DNA of 6,588 bases. Origin: Planctomycetota bacterium. Lineage in GTDB: Bacteria > Planctomycetota > Planctomycetia > Planctomycetales > Planctomycetaceae. The position numbers and the translations under genes are program-made. The first letter of the stretch is position 1, and each line of letters starts with the position of its first letter. The stretch spans positions 1 to 6,588 of the forward strand of contig JAEYWB010000176.1 of the NCBI GenBank assembly GCA_023429275.1, read 5' to 3'. The notes below the pieces were generated by a model that saw only the letters and a program-made list of their open reading frames with translations, was not told the origin of the DNA and ran no database searches. Below, one piece after another: positions 6,260 through 6,588 of the stretch.

Positions 6260-6588
6260 TTACCGCACCGGGAGAACCCGCTCACAGCGTTCGGCAAGGA
6301 ACTGGACGACCCGCGCCGCCTGCGTATTGAAATAATCCCAGCCCCAGCCGGTCGCGCCGGCCTGGGTGGTGAAGTGGGTTTCGAAGGGGATGCCGGACGA
6401 GGAGAGCTTGCTGGCGAGCCGTTCGCAGCCGGTGAACCACTGCGGGTCCCGTGGGTCGCAGCAGATCAACTGGTGCTCCGGCCAGTTGAGCGGATGGAGA
6501 TGAAGGATCGGCGTGTGCTGGCGCGTCTCTTCCGACGTCGCGAACAGTTCGTCGAGGACCGTCCCCCGCCCGTGGAGGAGATGAAAGT
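6260..6588 (-). CDS. C-terminal part of a predicted alpha/beta-hydrolase esterase, 5' end cut by window edge
   Basis: The frame is open from the right edge (first full codon at 6586) to the stop at 6260, giving 108 residues without a start; an internal ATG at 6469 is not a believable start because coding sequence continues upstream of it. The visible part reads HLLHGRGTVLDELF, then a stretch with QLICCDPRDPQWFTGCERL, then GIPFETHF and GWGWDYFNTQAARVVQFL. This pattern (an Asp-bearing strand, a PxxWFxGxxRL helix, a mixed-strand edge, then WDYFN and a closing helix) matches the C-terminal end of the putative-esterase branch of alpha/beta hydrolases. The usual Gly-Gly-His before Trp in that last loop is not present (AGATGWGW), so the catalytic base is not obvious. 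Catalytic Ser would lie outside the window. Substrate is unknown. Confidence 0.7.
   Translation of the reverse strand, partial: FHLLHGRGTVLDELFATSEETRQHTPILHLHPLNWPEHQLICCDPRDPQWFTGCERLASKLSSSGIPFETHFTTQAGATGWGWDYFNTQAARVVQFLAERCERVLPVR

Overview
The window is GC-rich and every gene I can support lies on the minus strand. The set is an exported alpha/beta hydrolase lipoprotein, a Tat-exported Gfo/Idh/MocA oxidoreductase, a secreted protein of unknown function, an ABC exporter and the tail of a predicted esterase. Together with the inconsistent use of Shine-Dalgarno sequences, this points to a bacterium of the Planctomycetota. That assignment is an inference from gene content and style; no rRNA or marker gene is present.

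In the direction of transcription (high to low coordinates) the layout is as follows. (1) The C-terminal 108 residues of a predicted alpha/beta-hydrolase-type esterase, cut by the right edge of the window. (2) After 69 nt, a 444-residue Gfo/Idh/MocA oxidoreductase with a twin-arginine signal, a GGAGG ribosome binding site and a TATACT -10-like box. (3) After 139 nt, which hold a compact set of GC-rich hairpins and a perfect 14-bp palindrome, a secreted protein whose reading frame is broken by a single in-frame TAG; it stays open on both sides for 191 and 152 codons. (4) After 184 nt, with a hairpin and a TACAAT -10-like box, a 648-residue half-size ABC exporter with a full set of ATPase motifs. 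(5) After 182 nt, with another hairpin, a DUF900-type alpha/beta hydrolase lipoprotein whose 3' end runs off the left edge.

The intergenic gaps of 69 to 184 nt, the hairpins just after stop codons and the separate -10-like boxes suggest several short transcription units rather than one operon. I see no shared pathway. What the products have in common is that most are exported or in the membrane. I found no RNA gene, CRISPR array, insertion sequence or phage gene. The point most worth checking is the in-frame TAG in the secreted protein. No convincing new multi-gene system is visible.
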